From Pararoseomonas baculiformis (GTDB taxonomy: Bacteria > Pseudomonadota > Alphaproteobacteria > Acetobacterales > Acetobacteraceae), in assembly GCF_017813395.1 (NCBI RefSeq), contig NZ_JAGIZB010000008.1:1-64000 (forward strand): a stretch of 64,000 bases of DNA, written 5' to 3'. The notes under the pieces are model-generated. The model saw only the letters and a program-made list of their open reading frames with translations. It did no database searches and was not told the DNA's origin. Shown in pieces: positions 35,597 through 45,444 of this stretch. Both the position numbers and the translations under genes were made by a program. The stretch's first letter is position 1. Each line of letters begins with the position of its first letter.

Positions 35597-36562
35597 ATGA
35601 TCACTCGCCGCCTCGCCCTCGCGGCCCCTGCCCTGCTCATCGGCGTCAGCGCCCGGGCGGCGGATTTTCCCGATCGGCCGCCCCGCATCGTCGTGGGCTT
35701 CACCCCTGGAGGCGCCACGGACATCGCGATGCGGACGATCGCGCCCAAGATGTCATCGCTGCTGGGCCAGTCGATCGTGATCGACAACAAGCCGGGTGCC
35801 GGCGGAAACATCGCGACGGAGGCTGTCATCCGCTCCCCGGCCGATGGCTATACGCTGCTGCTGGGCACGATCGGCCCCATGATCATCAACCCGACGATCT
35901 ACCCGAACCTGAACTTCGACCCATTGGCCGATCTGGTGCCGGTATCGACCGTGGTGCAGTCCTCCACCATCCTGGTGGTGCCCACGCAGCGTCCATGGCG
36001 CAGCGTGGCGGACCTGATCGCCGCGGCCAAGGCCACACCAGGCAAGCTGAATTGGGGATACAGCGGCGTTGGCACCACGGGACAGCTAGCCGCCGCGCTC
36101 CTGAACCAGTTGGCCGGGATCGAGACAGTGGGCGTGCCCTATCGCGGCGGCGCCCCGCTGATGACAGACCTGATTTCCGGCCGGCTGGATTTCACCTTCT
36201 CCACCGTGCCCCCTGCCCTTCCGCAGGTCGAAGCTGGCAAAATCCGCGCCCTGGCCGTTCCAACGCTCAGCCGTGCCACCTTCCTGCCGGAGGTACCGAC
36301 CATCGCCGAAAGCGGCCTGCCCGGGTTCAACGCCGAGAACTACTTCATGCTGCTGGCGCCGCGCGGCACACCGCCGGCCATCATCGCGCGCTGGAACGCT
36401 GCCGTCGGCGAGGCGGTCGCAGATCCCGAGATTGCGGCCCAGTTCCGCCGGCAAGGGCTGGAGGGCTATGCGAGCACCCCCCAATTCGTTGCCGACTATC
36501 TGAAGTCAGAGGCAGAGCGCTGGCGCCCGGTCATTGCCGCCATCGGCCTGAAGGCTGACTGA
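35597..36562 (+). CDS. TctC/Bug-type periplasmic solute receptor (no. 6)
   Basis: A 321-residue receptor with a short signal peptide (TRRLALAAPALLIGVSARAA). Family segments FPDRPPRIVVGFTPGGATD, VIDNKPGAGGNIA, DGYTLLLGT and VPYRGGAPLMTDLISG follow. A purine-rich AGGCAGGA precedes ATG 35597. It is the last gene of the GST-crotonase operon. Confidence 0.93.
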   Translation: MITRRLALAAPALLIGVSARAADFPDRPPRIVVGFTPGGATDIAMRTIAPKMSSLLGQSIVIDNKPGAGGNIATEAVIRSPADGYTLLLGTIGPMIINPTIYPNLNFDPLADLVPVSTVVQSSTILVVPTQRPWRSVADLIAAAKATPGKLNWGYSGVGTTGQLAAALLNQLAGIETVGVPYRGGAPLMTDLISGRLDFTFSTVPPALPQVEAGKIRALAVPTLSRATFLPEVPTIAESGLPGFNAENYFMLLAPRGTPPAIIARWNAAVGEAVADPEIAAQFRRQGLEGYASTPQFVADYLKSEAERWRPVIAAIGLKAD

Positions 36563-36855
36563 AGCGGCGCGGGCCAGCGCTTCCTGCCAGCGCCGGCGCT
36601 CCGCTGGGCGGTGGAGTGCGTGGCAGACATCACGCGGGAGGCTCGTTTACCTTTCAATCCTCCCTCGCAGGCTCCTGCTCTGGCCTCCCGAACTTTTCGC
36701 CCGGCGCGCGTTTACTCGGAAAGCGTCCGCACCAGGCCGCGGGGGCGGCGCGGCACCTGTCGCTCGGGGAGAGGGTCAGGGCCCCCGAAGGCAGGCAGGT
36801 GAGGGTAAGGGCGGGGCCCGCCGGTCACGGCAGGCGGCATTCAGGGAGAAGCGTG

Positions 36856-38853
36856 ATGCCTTCCGACAAGGGAACCGAAAAGAAGTTTCAGGCCGAAGCA
36901 ACGCCCTCTCCCACACCGGGCGATCGGGAACGGGAGCTCCCGCCCGGCGCGGCTGCTGCTGCGTCCGGTCCCGAGGCACTCCTTGGCCTCTGGACCTCCT
37001 GGGTGAAGACGATGTCGGCAACCAGCCCGGCCTGGAAAGGTGTCGACATGTGGCGCCCCGTACCCCCGGATGCCTTGGCCGACAGGCTGCTCGGGGGTGC
37101 TGCACAGGGGTTTGGCGATCAACTCGCCCGGGATCCGGTGATGCGTTCCATCGACCAGATGTGGAATGCGAACCCTCTTCGTGACGTCGTTCCCGTCGAC
37201 TGGGCCGAGGTGGTGCGGGCCTTGCGGACCGTCTGGCTCCGCAATCTGAGGCGCCCGGCCGATGCGCTGACCTCCGCCGCAAAGCTGAATGCGGATCTTT
37301 GGCACTCGGCGATCGAGAGTTGGAACCGGGCCGGACAGCGCTGGCTCGGCTTCGCGGAAGCGGCCTCGCCAGGCGCGCCCGGCCGGCCGGCGGACAAGCG
37401 CTTCGCGGCGCCGGAATGGCACAGCAACCCTGCCTATCGCTCCCTCAAGGAAGCCTATCTCCTCGCCTCGGACTGGCTGCTCCAGCAGAGCAAGGCTGAT
37501 GACCTGGACGAAGCGGAGCGGCAGCGTCTCACCTTCCACCTGCAGCAATTCGTGGATGCGATGAGTCCCTCCCTCCTGCTGTTCTCGAACCCTGCCGCCC
37601 TGCGCCGAGCCCTTGAGACCGGTGGCGCGAGCCTGGCCGATGGGGCACGCAATCTGCTGAAAGATCTAGCCGCCGGGCGCTTGAGCCTGGTGGATACGTC
37701 CGCCTTCGCTCCCGGCCGCAATCTCGCGCTGTCCCCGGGAAAGGTCGTGCATCGCAACAGGCTCATCGAGCTGATCCAGTACGCTCCGTCGGGCCCCGAG
37801 ACCCATAAGACGCCGCTGCTCATCCTCCCGCCCTGGATCAACAAGTACTACATTCTCGACCTGCAGCCGAAGAACAGCATGGTGCGCTATCTCACCGAGC
37901 AGGGCTTCACTGTCTTCATGGTGTCCTGGAGGAATCCTGACGCATCGATGGATGGCATCACGATCGAGGACTACATGGACCTCGGGCCTCTCGAAGCCAG
38001 TGACGTCGTGCGCGAGATCACGGGAAGCCCGGCCGTGAACGTGATGGGCTACTGCATCGGCGGCACGCTGCTGGCGATGACGCTCGCATGGCTGGCAGCC
38101 AGGGGCGACGACCGGTTCAACGCAGCCACCTTCATGGTTTCCCTGCAGGACTTCTCGCGGGTCGGGGACACAGCGGTGTTCATGGGGGAGGAGTCCATCG
38201 ACCTCATTGAGCAGCAGATGATGGAGCGCGGCTACCTGGACAGCCGCGAGATGTCGAACATGTTCAACCTGCTACGATCAAACGACCTGATCTGGGCGAA
38301 TGTGGTCAACAACTACCTGATGGGTGAGAAGCCCCCGGCCTTCGACCTGCTGTACTGGAACAGCGACGGAACGCGGATGACCCGCGCCGCCCATAGCTGG
38401 TACCTGCGCAACACCTACCGCGAGAACAACCTGATCGTACCGGGCCGGATCCAACTGAAGGGAGAGCCGATCGATCTCGGCCGCATCCACCAGGACATCT
38501 ATGCCGTCGGGGCTGAGCGGGACCACATCGTCCCCTGGGACGCGGCCTGGCGGATCACCCAGCTCGTTGGTGGTAAGGTCCGCTACGTGCTGGCATCCAG
38601 CGGCCACATCGCCGGCATCATCAACCCGCCGGGCGGCAAGGGAGTTCACTGGACCACACCGCCCGAGGCACCGGTCGCTTCCACGGCAGCCGAGTGGAAA
38701 CAGAATGCAGTGCGGCAGGATGGAAGCTGGTGGGTCGATTGGAGCACATGGCTTGGCGAGCGCTCTGGCCCGAAGACCTCCCCGCCGGCCATGGGCAGCC
38801 CGGCTCATCCCCCGCTCGAAGATGCGCCCGGCCGCTACGTCCTAGAGAAATAG
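36856..38853 (+). CDS. phaC: Class I poly(3-hydroxyalkanoate) synthase
   Basis: A 665-residue PHA polymerase. The N-terminal phasin-like/PhaC_N domain (NPLRDVVPVDWAEVVRALRTVW, WHSNPAYRSLKEAYLLASDWL) is followed by an alpha/beta-hydrolase domain. The catalytic lipase-box is GYCIGG with Cys400; Asp556 (AERDHIVPW) and His584 (SGHIAGIINPPGG) complete the triad. It polymerises 3-hydroxyacyl-CoA into storage granules. AGGGAGAA precedes ATG 36856. It is monocistronic: no phaA, phaB, phaR or phasin gene is adjacent. The extended, charged N-terminus of about 30 residues is non-conserved. Confidence 0.95.
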   Translation: MPSDKGTEKKFQAEATPSPTPGDRERELPPGAAAAASGPEALLGLWTSWVKTMSATSPAWKGVDMWRPVPPDALADRLLGGAAQGFGDQLARDPVMRSIDQMWNANPLRDVVPVDWAEVVRALRTVWLRNLRRPADALTSAAKLNADLWHSAIESWNRAGQRWLGFAEAASPGAPGRPADKRFAAPEWHSNPAYRSLKEAYLLASDWLLQQSKADDLDEAERQRLTFHLQQFVDAMSPSLLLFSNPAALRRALETGGASLADGARNLLKDLAAGRLSLVDTSAFAPGRNLALSPGKVVHRNRLIELIQYAPSGPETHKTPLLILPPWINKYYILDLQPKNSMVRYLTEQGFTVFMVSWRNPDASMDGITIEDYMDLGPLEASDVVREITGSPAVNVMGYCIGGTLLAMTLAWLAARGDDRFNAATFMVSLQDFSRVGDTAVFMGEESIDLIEQQMMERGYLDSREMSNMFNLLRSNDLIWANVVNNYLMGEKPPAFDLLYWNSDGTRMTRAAHSWYLRNTYRENNLIVPGRIQLKGEPIDLGRIHQDIYAVGAERDHIVPWDAAWRITQLVGGKVRYVLASSGHIAGIINPPGGKGVHWTTPPEAPVASTAAEWKQNAVRQDGSWWVDWSTWLGERSGPKTSPPAMGSPAHPPLEDAPGRYVLEK

Positions 38854-38997
38854 GGCAAGGACGCGGCCTGAAGAAACGCAGGACAGGCGGTTCTTTGGAT
38901 ATCGTGCCGATGGGGTCGAATGCCGACGACGGCTCATGAGGTGCAACACGGCTGTGTTCGCCTCGTTCTCGACGATGCGGAAATTGAGCCGCCAGCC

Positions 38998-39432
38998 TCA
39001 TGCCTCCCGGAATCGTGCGGGCTCATCAATGCCAAGCTCGGCTCCCTTGGCATCGAATGCCGCCTCATATACCTCCGTCAGGCGGCTCTTGGGCGAAGTG
39101 TCGTTGCCGTATTGCGCCAGTTCCGACGGACTGAGCACGTCGGACTCAATGCCCAAAGCGAGCATATGGGAGGCCTGCGCCGTCAAGCCGGCTGAATGCA
39201 TCATCTCCACCGCCAGCCTTGCCTCTGCGACCGCCAGTTGCCGTTCGAGATCAAGGGCCTGCTGCTCCAGAGCTTCTGCCCGGCGGGCCTGTTCTCCGAG
39301 CGCGGCCTGAAGTTGACGCATTCTCTCCGCTGCGCCGAGCACCGCCTCATCGAGACGGTCCAGGGGAAGGAGCTCAAGGCTGCCCGCGGCGCGCATAGGG
39401 GACGGGATTGCTGCAGCTTGAAGCTGGGGCAT
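38998..39432 (-). CDS. Hypothetical coiled-coil protein
   Basis: A 144-residue protein with a central heptad-like region (AVLGAAERMRQLQAALGEQARRAEALEQ, QALDLERQLAVAEARL at about residues 29-75) indicating a coiled coil, then a basic/acidic tail. GGGAG five nt upstream supports ATG 39432 over ATG 39465. No signal peptide, membrane helix or recognised family. It may be a structural or scaffold protein; function unknown. Confidence 0.55.
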   Translation of the reverse strand: MPQLQAAAIPSPMRAAGSLELLPLDRLDEAVLGAAERMRQLQAALGEQARRAEALEQQALDLERQLAVAEARLAVEMMHSAGLTAQASHMLALGIESDVLSPSELAQYGNDTSPKSRLTEVYEAAFDAKGAELGIDEPARFREA

Positions 39433-39811
39433 CGGAACTCCCTGAGCCAGAAACGCACCATCCATAGTTCGGCCGCGTCCGGGAGGGAATGCTGGAAAGG
39501 CTCCTGCCTCAAGTCGTTCCTGAATGGCGGAGCCGAAGGCGGTGGACCTGCCCTTCCGCAGAACGTGCCACGAAGCGGCCGGGCTGAAATCAGCATGTCC
39601 ACTAGGGACGCCTTCCGTCTATTGCATCGGCCGCGTCCATGCGCCTGGGGCCATCGCACACGACCAAATCGCATCTCTGGTCGGTCTGGCTTACATGTAG
39701 AAGCCCGCTACCCGCCCCGGGGAGCGGATGGGCGCCGTTGTCGGCCGCGGCAGGCCTCCCGCCTGGCCGTGGCTCCTCATATTTTAGGACTGAGTGAGTC
39801 AGAGCAGGTGC
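39433..39811. other. Intergenic, no supported gene
   Basis: A 379-bp divergent gap between the coiled-coil protein and the histidine kinase. Short frames only. It should contain promoters for both genes, but no convincing -35/-10 pair was found by eye. Confidence 0.4.
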
Positions 39812-41638
39812 ATGGGTAGGACCAACACCGAGGGCCCTGAAGCGGCCGCCCCCATGCGCGCGAAGCATAGCGCTTCCTGCCGGGCGACGGGGCGGGGGCG
39901 CACGGGCCTGCGTGACTACCTCTTCGCCCTCGTCGGACTGGTGCTCGCCCCTGCACTTCTGCTCGGCGCGGCTACGACGAGGGAGCTTGCCTCGACCTAT
40001 CGGCTCTCAGAGGAAGCAGGGCTCGCCAGCACGGCCGAGGCACTGGCGACGGCGATCGACCGCGAAATGGAGATCGCGCTAACCGCTCTTTCCACACTGG
40101 CCGCCTCGCCTAGCCTTGCTGCCGGAAACATCTCGGACGCCTATCTCCAGGCTCAGGCCGTGGGACGTGCGTTCGGCGGATGGGTCGCCATGCTCGAGGA
40201 GGATTCCACCCAGGTCTTCAACACGCGCCTGCCATTGGGTGCCCCACTCCCGCGGGGCGCAGGAGATCCGTTCGTGGGCCGGGCGATCTCCACCGGGCAG
40301 CCTTTCGTCAGCGACCTGTTCCTGGGCGCCACTGCAGCCAAGCCTGTGATCTCCACCTTCCAGCCCCTTCCTCCCGGCACCGCCGGCGCTTCGGCCGGGA
40401 AGCGGCGCGTGCTGCTGCTGGCCTTCACGCCGGATCGCCTCACCACCCTGCTGGAGCGCCAGCATTTCGAGGATCGAGGTGGCTTCGCCGTACTGACGGA
40501 CGGCAATAGCCGGGTCGTGGCCCGATCGTCGGAGCAGGCGAGGTTTCTCAACCAGCCCTCGCCCGAATGGTTCGTGAGGGCCACCATGGGCCTGGACGAG
40601 GGGCTGATTCGCGGAGAAGAGTCCCTGGCAGGGCACCTGGGCCTGCTGGCCTTCCAGCGCCTGGAGCGCGCTCCCTCATGGGTCGTTGCCGTGGTCACGC
40701 CCTTCGAGCCGTTTCAGGGGCGATGGCGTGGACCCGCGCTGCGCTACATGGCCGGATCCGCGCTGCTCGCCGGAGTGGCGGCCCTGCTGGCGCTCCTCCT
40801 GGCCAGGCGCATCCTACGGCCGCTACGGACCTTGGCGCAGGACGCGGACAGGCTGTCCCAGGGAGGGGTCCCGACCTCCTCCTCCCCGGAGCGCATCGCG
40901 GAGATCGAGACCTTGCGGCAGGCACTATGGCGCTTGGTGTCGGCGCTCCGTGCCCAGGGGGCTGCAGAGGGGCGCGCAGCGGCCGCCGAGGAATCGGCCG
41001 CGGAACTCGGGGAAGCAGCGAGGCGGCGGGATCTCCTGGTCGCGGAACTGAACCACCGGGTCAAAAACATGCTCGCGACCGTGCAGTCGCTAACCTCACA
41101 GACCTTGCGCGGGTCAGGCGATGACCCCGAGCGCTTCGTCAGCGACCTGACGGGGCGGCTCCGCACCTTGGCGCAGGCCCACGACCTCCTGATCAAGGTT
41201 GACTGGGAGGGTGCCGACGTAGATGCGGTCGTGGCGGCGGCACTGGCGCCGTGGCAGGGTGATAGCCGGCTCTCCATCTCCGGGCCGCGCGGCGTACATC
41301 TCGATTCCAACCAGGCTCAGGCCCTGGTGCTCGCCCTGCATGAACTGTCGACCAACGCCGTCAAGTACGGCGCGCTCTCGGTCGAGAGCGGGCTCGTCGA
41401 GATCAGGTGGCAGCTGCGCGACGTGAGCCCCGGCGACAAGCCCTGGCTGGAACTTCGGTGGCGGGAGCGCGGTGGCCCCGAAGTGCGCCCGCCGACCAGG
41501 TCCGGCTTCGGCTCGCGCCTGCTGGAGCAGGGCTTGCCGCGTCAGCTCAAGGGAGAGGCCGTACTCTCGCACCTGCCGGAAGGGGTTGAGTACCGCCTCA
41601 GCGCGCCGGTCAGGAGGGAGCGGGGCGTGGGTAGATGA
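39812..41638 (+). CDS. Membrane sensor histidine kinase (HWE/HisKA_2 type)
   Basis: A 608-residue kinase. TM1 lies at about residues 36-56 and TM2 at 314-331, framing a periplasmic dCache/PAS-like sensor of about 250 residues. A HAMP-like stretch (ARRILRPLRTLAQDADRLSQGG) and coiled coil follow. The dimerisation region reads LVAELNHRVKNMLATVQSL with phospho-acceptor His415, and the ATPase domain has LALHELSTNAVKYGAL. HWE/HisKA_2 kinases in alphaproteobacteria often feed the general stress or c-di-GMP networks. No response regulator is adjacent, so it is an orphan. ATG 39812 is preferred; GTG 39794 adds six residues. Confidence 0.9.
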   Translation: MGRTNTEGPEAAAPMRAKHSASCRATGRGRTGLRDYLFALVGLVLAPALLLGAATTRELASTYRLSEEAGLASTAEALATAIDREMEIALTALSTLAASPSLAAGNISDAYLQAQAVGRAFGGWVAMLEEDSTQVFNTRLPLGAPLPRGAGDPFVGRAISTGQPFVSDLFLGATAAKPVISTFQPLPPGTAGASAGKRRVLLLAFTPDRLTTLLERQHFEDRGGFAVLTDGNSRVVARSSEQARFLNQPSPEWFVRATMGLDEGLIRGEESLAGHLGLLAFQRLERAPSWVVAVVTPFEPFQGRWRGPALRYMAGSALLAGVAALLALLLARRILRPLRTLAQDADRLSQGGVPTSSSPERIAEIETLRQALWRLVSALRAQGAAEGRAAAAEESAAELGEAARRRDLLVAELNHRVKNMLATVQSLTSQTLRGSGDDPERFVSDLTGRLRTLAQAHDLLIKVDWEGADVDAVVAAALAPWQGDSRLSISGPRGVHLDSNQAQALVLALHELSTNAVKYGALSVESGLVEIRWQLRDVSPGDKPWLELRWRERGGPEVRPPTRSGFGSRLLEQGLPRQLKGEAVLSHLPEGVEYRLSAPVRRERGVGR

Positions 41639-41782
41639 TCGTGCCTCTCCCTCCCCGCTCTTTGTTGTGGGGAGGCCGGCAGGAAGTACGGATGCAGATG
41701 ACTGGTTCCGCGGTGCATTTACTCCAATTCGGCAGGTCCGCCGAGTATCCATCGCGGTCGGGGGGCGTTTGTTGAGTTTCGC

Positions 41783-41820
41783 TGAGAACTGACCCGGGGT
41801 TTTCATCGAGAACTGACCCG
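41783..41820. repeat. Left end of IS21 element: multiple terminal repeats
   Basis: GAGAACTGACCCG occurs twice, at 41784-41796 and 41808-41820, with the outermost TGAGA. Multiple short terminal repeats are typical of IS21-family ends. They pair with 44171-44220. Confidence 0.8.
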
Positions 41821-41854
41821 TGCAGGGATATGTCCTGCGGGCTTTGGTCGCGGG

Positions 41855-42597
41855 TCAAGCGGGTGTTTCGGCTCTCCTGTTTCTGGGCTCGGCCGAGCTG
41901 CTCCTGAACCGGAAGCTGTCGTTGCCGGTTTCCAGGATGTGGCAGTGGTGGGTGAGCCGGTCGAGCAGGGCTGTTGGCATCTTGGCGTCGCCGAACACGC
42001 CGCCCCACTCGCTGAAGCTCAGGTTGGTGGTGATGACCACGCTGGTGCGCTCGTAGGGCGGGCTGAGCAGGTGAAACAGCAGTGCGCCACCCGAGGCGCT
42101 GAACGGCAGGTAACCGAGCTCGTCGAGGATGACGAGGTCGAGACGGAGCAGGGGACCGGCGAGCTGCCCGGCCTTGTTCGCGGTCTTTTCCTGTTCCAGC
42201 GCATTCACCAAGTCGGTCGTGGAGTAGAACCGGACCTTCTTGCGGCCGTGCTCGGTTGCCTGAATGCCGGGCGCGGAGGCGATGTGGGTCTTGCCAGTGC
42301 CGGGCCCGCCGATGAGCACGACGTTGTCGGCCCGCTCGGTGAACTCGCCCCGGTGCAGCTGCCGGACTGCGGCCTCGTTCACCTCGCTGGCTGCGAAGTC
42401 AAAGCTCGCCAGGTCCTTGTAGGCCGGGAACCGGGCTGTTTCCGTGTGGTAGGCGATCGAGCGCACCTCGCGCTCGGCCATCTCGGCCTTGAGCAGCTGG
42501 GAGAGGACCGCACGGCCGCCTCGAATGCCGGGGCTCCCTGTTCCACCAGCTCGGCGGCGGCCTGAGCCATGCCGTCCATCTTGAGCCCGCGCAGCAT
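41855..42597 (-). pseudogene. istB: istB ATPase subunit, frameshifted
   Basis: IstB starts at ATG 42597 (MLRGLKMDGMAQAAAELVEQ) in one frame. It shifts near 42510 into the frame with LLKAEMAEREVRSIAYHTET, the Walker A GGPGTGKTH, Walker B LVILDELGYLPFS and the C-terminus ending at 41855. The two frames together cover a full-length IS21 helper ATPase, so a single indel inactivates it (or a programmed shift joins them). Confidence 0.85.
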
Positions 42598-44128
42598 GGC
42601 AGCGCGTCGTAGCGCCCGGTATCGGCCCTCGGCTCCCGGGTGAGGACGAGAGCCTGTGGTGCGTCGATGACCGCGGCCGTGCTCGGGCCATCTGTCAGGC
42701 GGTGCAAGAGGTTGAGGACGTGGGTCTTGGTGGCGACGCCGGCCTCAAGGGCCAGTTCCACGGCGCAGAGCACTGCCTCCTCGTCGTGCTGCAGCACGAG
42801 GGCGAGGATATCCACCATCTCCCGCACGCCCCCCAGCCGCCGCAGGAGCTGGGCCTGGAGCCTGCGGAACGCCTCCGGCATCTCGGCAAAGGGTGCGCCG
42901 TTGCGGAGCGCCCCGGGCTTGCGCTGCGTTACAGCGAGGTAGTGCCGCCAGTCATAGACGGTGCGGCTGGGGACATCGTGCGAGCGCTCGACAATCCGGG
43001 CGTGCTCGCACAGGATCTGCCCCTCGGCTGCCGCAAGGAGCCGGTCGGGGTAGACGCGCAGGCTGACCGGCCGATTGGCGAAGGAGGCCGGGACGCTGTA
43101 GCGGTTGCTCTCGAAGTGTACGAGGCAGGTCGGCGGCACCCGCTTGGCGTGCTCGACGAAGCCGTCGAATGCCCGTCCCGTCGGCATCAGGCCCGGCCTC
43201 TCCCGGGCGTGGACCTCGGCGACGCTGCCCGGCAGGACCCCGTGGGCGAGCTCGCTCCAGCGCCCGATGCGGCGGGCCTCCAGCCACGCGTTGAGGGCGG
43301 GAAGGTCGCGGAAGGGCGGCATGACCTGCCAGATCTGCCGCCGAGGGTCCTGGACGTTTTTCTCGACCTGACCGCTCGCCCTGTCGCTCGGACCAGTGGC
43401 GCTCCAGGGCTCGACCCATCCTGAAGCCGGACTGCAGAACGTCGGCTCGAACAGGTAGTGGCTGGCCATGGCCTGAAACCGTGCATTGACCTGTCGGACC
43501 TTGCCCACGCCGACGCGATCCACGGCGGTTCGCATAGTGTCGAAGATGCCGCGCCGCGGCACGCCGCCCAGCCCGCGGAACGCCTCGGCCAGGGCGTCAA
43601 ACAGCATCTCATGGGTCTGCAGCTTGTAGGCCTGGATGACGAAGACCCGGCTATGCGCCAGCTTGGTATGGGCGGCCCGGAGCTTGAGCCGCTTGCCGCC
43701 CACCGTTGCCCAGTCCTCGCTCCAGTCGAACTGGAACGCCTCACCGAGCTGGAAGGCGAGCGGCACGAACACCCCGTGGTCCGCTGCGCCGCCTCCCGTC
43801 CCGCCCGCCAGCGCCGGACGAAGGCCGCAACCCGGACGTAGGACCCGCCATAGCCCAGGGCCACCAGGTCGGCGTGGATCCGCCGTACCGTCCGGCGCCC
43901 TTTGCAGCCCTTGCCCGCCTCCAATCGCAGCCACTCCGACTGCTTGTCGGCGAACGGGTCCAGGCGGCTCGGACGGTCGGGAACCTTGAACCGCACCTCC
44001 ACGGCGTCCGACCGCAGGTACTTGCGGATCGTGTTCCGTGACAGGCCCGTCCGTCGCTCGATCTCGCGGATCGGGATGCGATCCCGGTGATGCCACCGGC
44101 GGATCACGCTCAACAACTCCATGTCCAT
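42399..44128 (-). pseudogene. istA: istA transposase, frameshifted
   Basis: The N-terminal part (MDMELLSVIRRWHHRD, HTH IREIERRTGLSRNTIRKYL, SYVRVAAFVRRWRAGREAAQR) is in one frame. Near 43770 it changes to the frame containing GEAFQFDWSEDWATVGGKRL, RRGIFDTMRTAVDRVGVGK and FESNRYSVPASFANRPVSL. Between CSPASGW and GQVEKNVQD there is an additional segment of about 14 residues. The second frame also lacks a stop before istB and runs on to 42399. Confidence 0.85.
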
Positions 44129-44170
44129 CACTCCGGTAACCCCGACCATCCGGCCGGAGAGGTGAACAGA

Positions 44171-44220
44171 CACGGGTCATTTCTCGGCGAAAACTCTGAC
44201 CCCTCCCAGGTCAGCTCTCA
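44171..44220. repeat. Right end of IS21 element: multiple terminal repeats
   Basis: Read on the minus strand: TGAGAGCTGACC at the tip and GAGAAATGACCCGTG further in. These pair with the two copies at the left end with one or two mismatches each. Confidence 0.75.
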
Positions 44221-44470
44221 GTGCAGATCAACAGGGCTCCTGAGGGCCGGTGCGGCGGTCGGGAGCGGAGGTCCGCTTCCTCCACTTGGCTGCCGTCTCC
44301 GGGTTGATCCCGTAGCGCCTAGCGAGCCCCCTCAGGCTCTCCTCACTATCCTGTATCGCTCGACGGACCGCCGCAGTCGTTTGGCGCTCACATGTTGAAC
44401 CTAGCCCATAACGCGTCCTTCCTCGCATGCTGGAAGACTGCACCATCAAACCCGGGGATCAAACTCCTAG
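44221..44470 (-). pseudogene. IS481-family remnant: one end plus transposase N-terminus
   Basis: The minus-strand text QTTAAVRRAIQDSEESLRGL, ARRYGINPETAAKWRKRT and GPQEP is the N-terminus of an IS481 transposase. It breaks off at the IS21 end. On the right, the reverse complement of 44452-44470 reads CTAGGAGTTTGATCCCCGG, clearly related to the ends of the complete IS481 at 5699-6728. The rest of the element is not found on the far side of IS21. Confidence 0.85.
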
Positions 44471-45444
44471 TCCAGTTTCGCCCCCGAGATCCGCACCACC
44501 TCCCGCCACATCGGGCGCTCGCGTTCGACGCGGGCCCTCACATCCGCAGGAGTGCTCCAGACGCAGCTGGCGCCCGCCCGCAGGAAGCGTTGCTGCATCG
44601 CCGGGTCCTGGCCGATCTCACGCATCGTGGCCGCCGCACGGTCCACGATTGCGGAGGGCACGCCCGCGGGAAAGGCCATCGCGCACCAGCTGGTGACAAC
44701 GAAGTCGGAGACACCCACCTCTGCCATCACCGGCACGTTGGGCAAGGTCGGCCAGCGTTCGGGTCCCGTGATCGCGAAGGCCTTCATGCGCCCCTCCTGA
44801 ATCACAGGCACATAGCTGGCGAGGTTGTCCATCGCGCAGGTCAGGTCGCCGGACAGCATGGCGGGGATGATCTGCGCCGCGCCCCGGAACGGAACATGCG
44901 TGCCGTCGATCCCAAGCCGGTTCACGAACAGGGAGCCGCTGAGATGCGCGGTGGTTCCGACGCCTGGGGAACCGAAGCTGATCCCCCCGCGCTGCGCCTT
45001 CGCCCAGGCGACGAACTCCTGGAAGTTGTTGGCCGGATTATGCTGTGCCGAAACGACGAGGACGTTCGGCAGTTCCCAGTGCATGGAAATCGGCTGGAAA
45101 TCGCGCTGCGGATCATAGGGAAGCTTGCTGTAGAGGAACTGGTTGATGTGCCAGGCCCCGAGCGTCAGCGGCGCCATGCTGTAGCCGTCCGGCGCGGACT
45201 TCGCGAGAGCGTCCGCCCCGATATTGCCACCAGCGCCGGGACGGTTCTCCAGCACGAAAGACTGGCCGAGCTTCTGTTGCATCTGCTCACAGAGGAGCCG
45301 GCACAGCACGTCAGTCGAGCCGCCAGGCGGCCAGGGCACGATGACGCGCACTGTCCGGTTCGGCCAGCTCTCCTGTGCCGCGGCAGAGCGAATGAACGGC
45401 GCTGCAGCGGCCGCGGACAGCGCCAGACGACGGGTGATTCGCAT
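44467..45444 (-). CDS. TctC/Bug-type periplasmic solute receptor (no. 7)
   Basis: A 325-residue receptor. The signal peptide is TRRLALSAAAAAPFIRSAAAQ, then WPNRTVRVIVPWPPGGSTD, VLENRPGAGGNIG, DGYSMAPLT and VPFRGAAQIIPAML. GGAGG lies six bases before ATG 45444. The TAG stop is part of the CTAG at 44467-44470 against which an IS481 element inserted, so the gene ends exactly at the insertion boundary. No enzyme gene is directly coupled; a 383-bp gap separates it from the upstream SDR gene. Confidence 0.92.
   Translation of the reverse strand: MRITRRLALSAAAAAPFIRSAAAQESWPNRTVRVIVPWPPGGSTDVLCRLLCEQMQQKLGQSFVLENRPGAGGNIGADALAKSAPDGYSMAPLTLGAWHINQFLYSKLPYDPQRDFQPISMHWELPNVLVVSAQHNPANNFQEFVAWAKAQRGGISFGSPGVGTTAHLSGSLFVNRLGIDGTHVPFRGAAQIIPAMLSGDLTCAMDNLASYVPVIQEGRMKAFAITGPERWPTLPNVPVMAEVGVSDFVVTSWCAMAFPAGVPSAIVDRAAATMREIGQDPAMQQRFLRAGASCVWSTPADVRARVERERPMWREVVRISGAKLD

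Larger units (their letters stand above)
41783..44220 (-). mobile_element. IS21-family element, both genes frameshifted
   Basis: A 2438-bp element framed by inverted ends starting TGAGA and ending TCTCA, each with internal repeats of the GAGAACTGACCCG type. It carries istA and istB in that order on the minus strand, both disrupted. It abuts an IS481 remnant on the right (44221). No matching target duplication is seen (tttcgc before, gtgcag after), suggesting later rearrangement of a flank. Confidence 0.85.

Noticed and set aside
36563..36855. Possible N-terminal extension of PhaC (frame open to 36616)
   Set aside because: The extension is Arg/Pro-rich, not conserved in PHA synthases, and a good ribosome binding site precedes ATG 36856.
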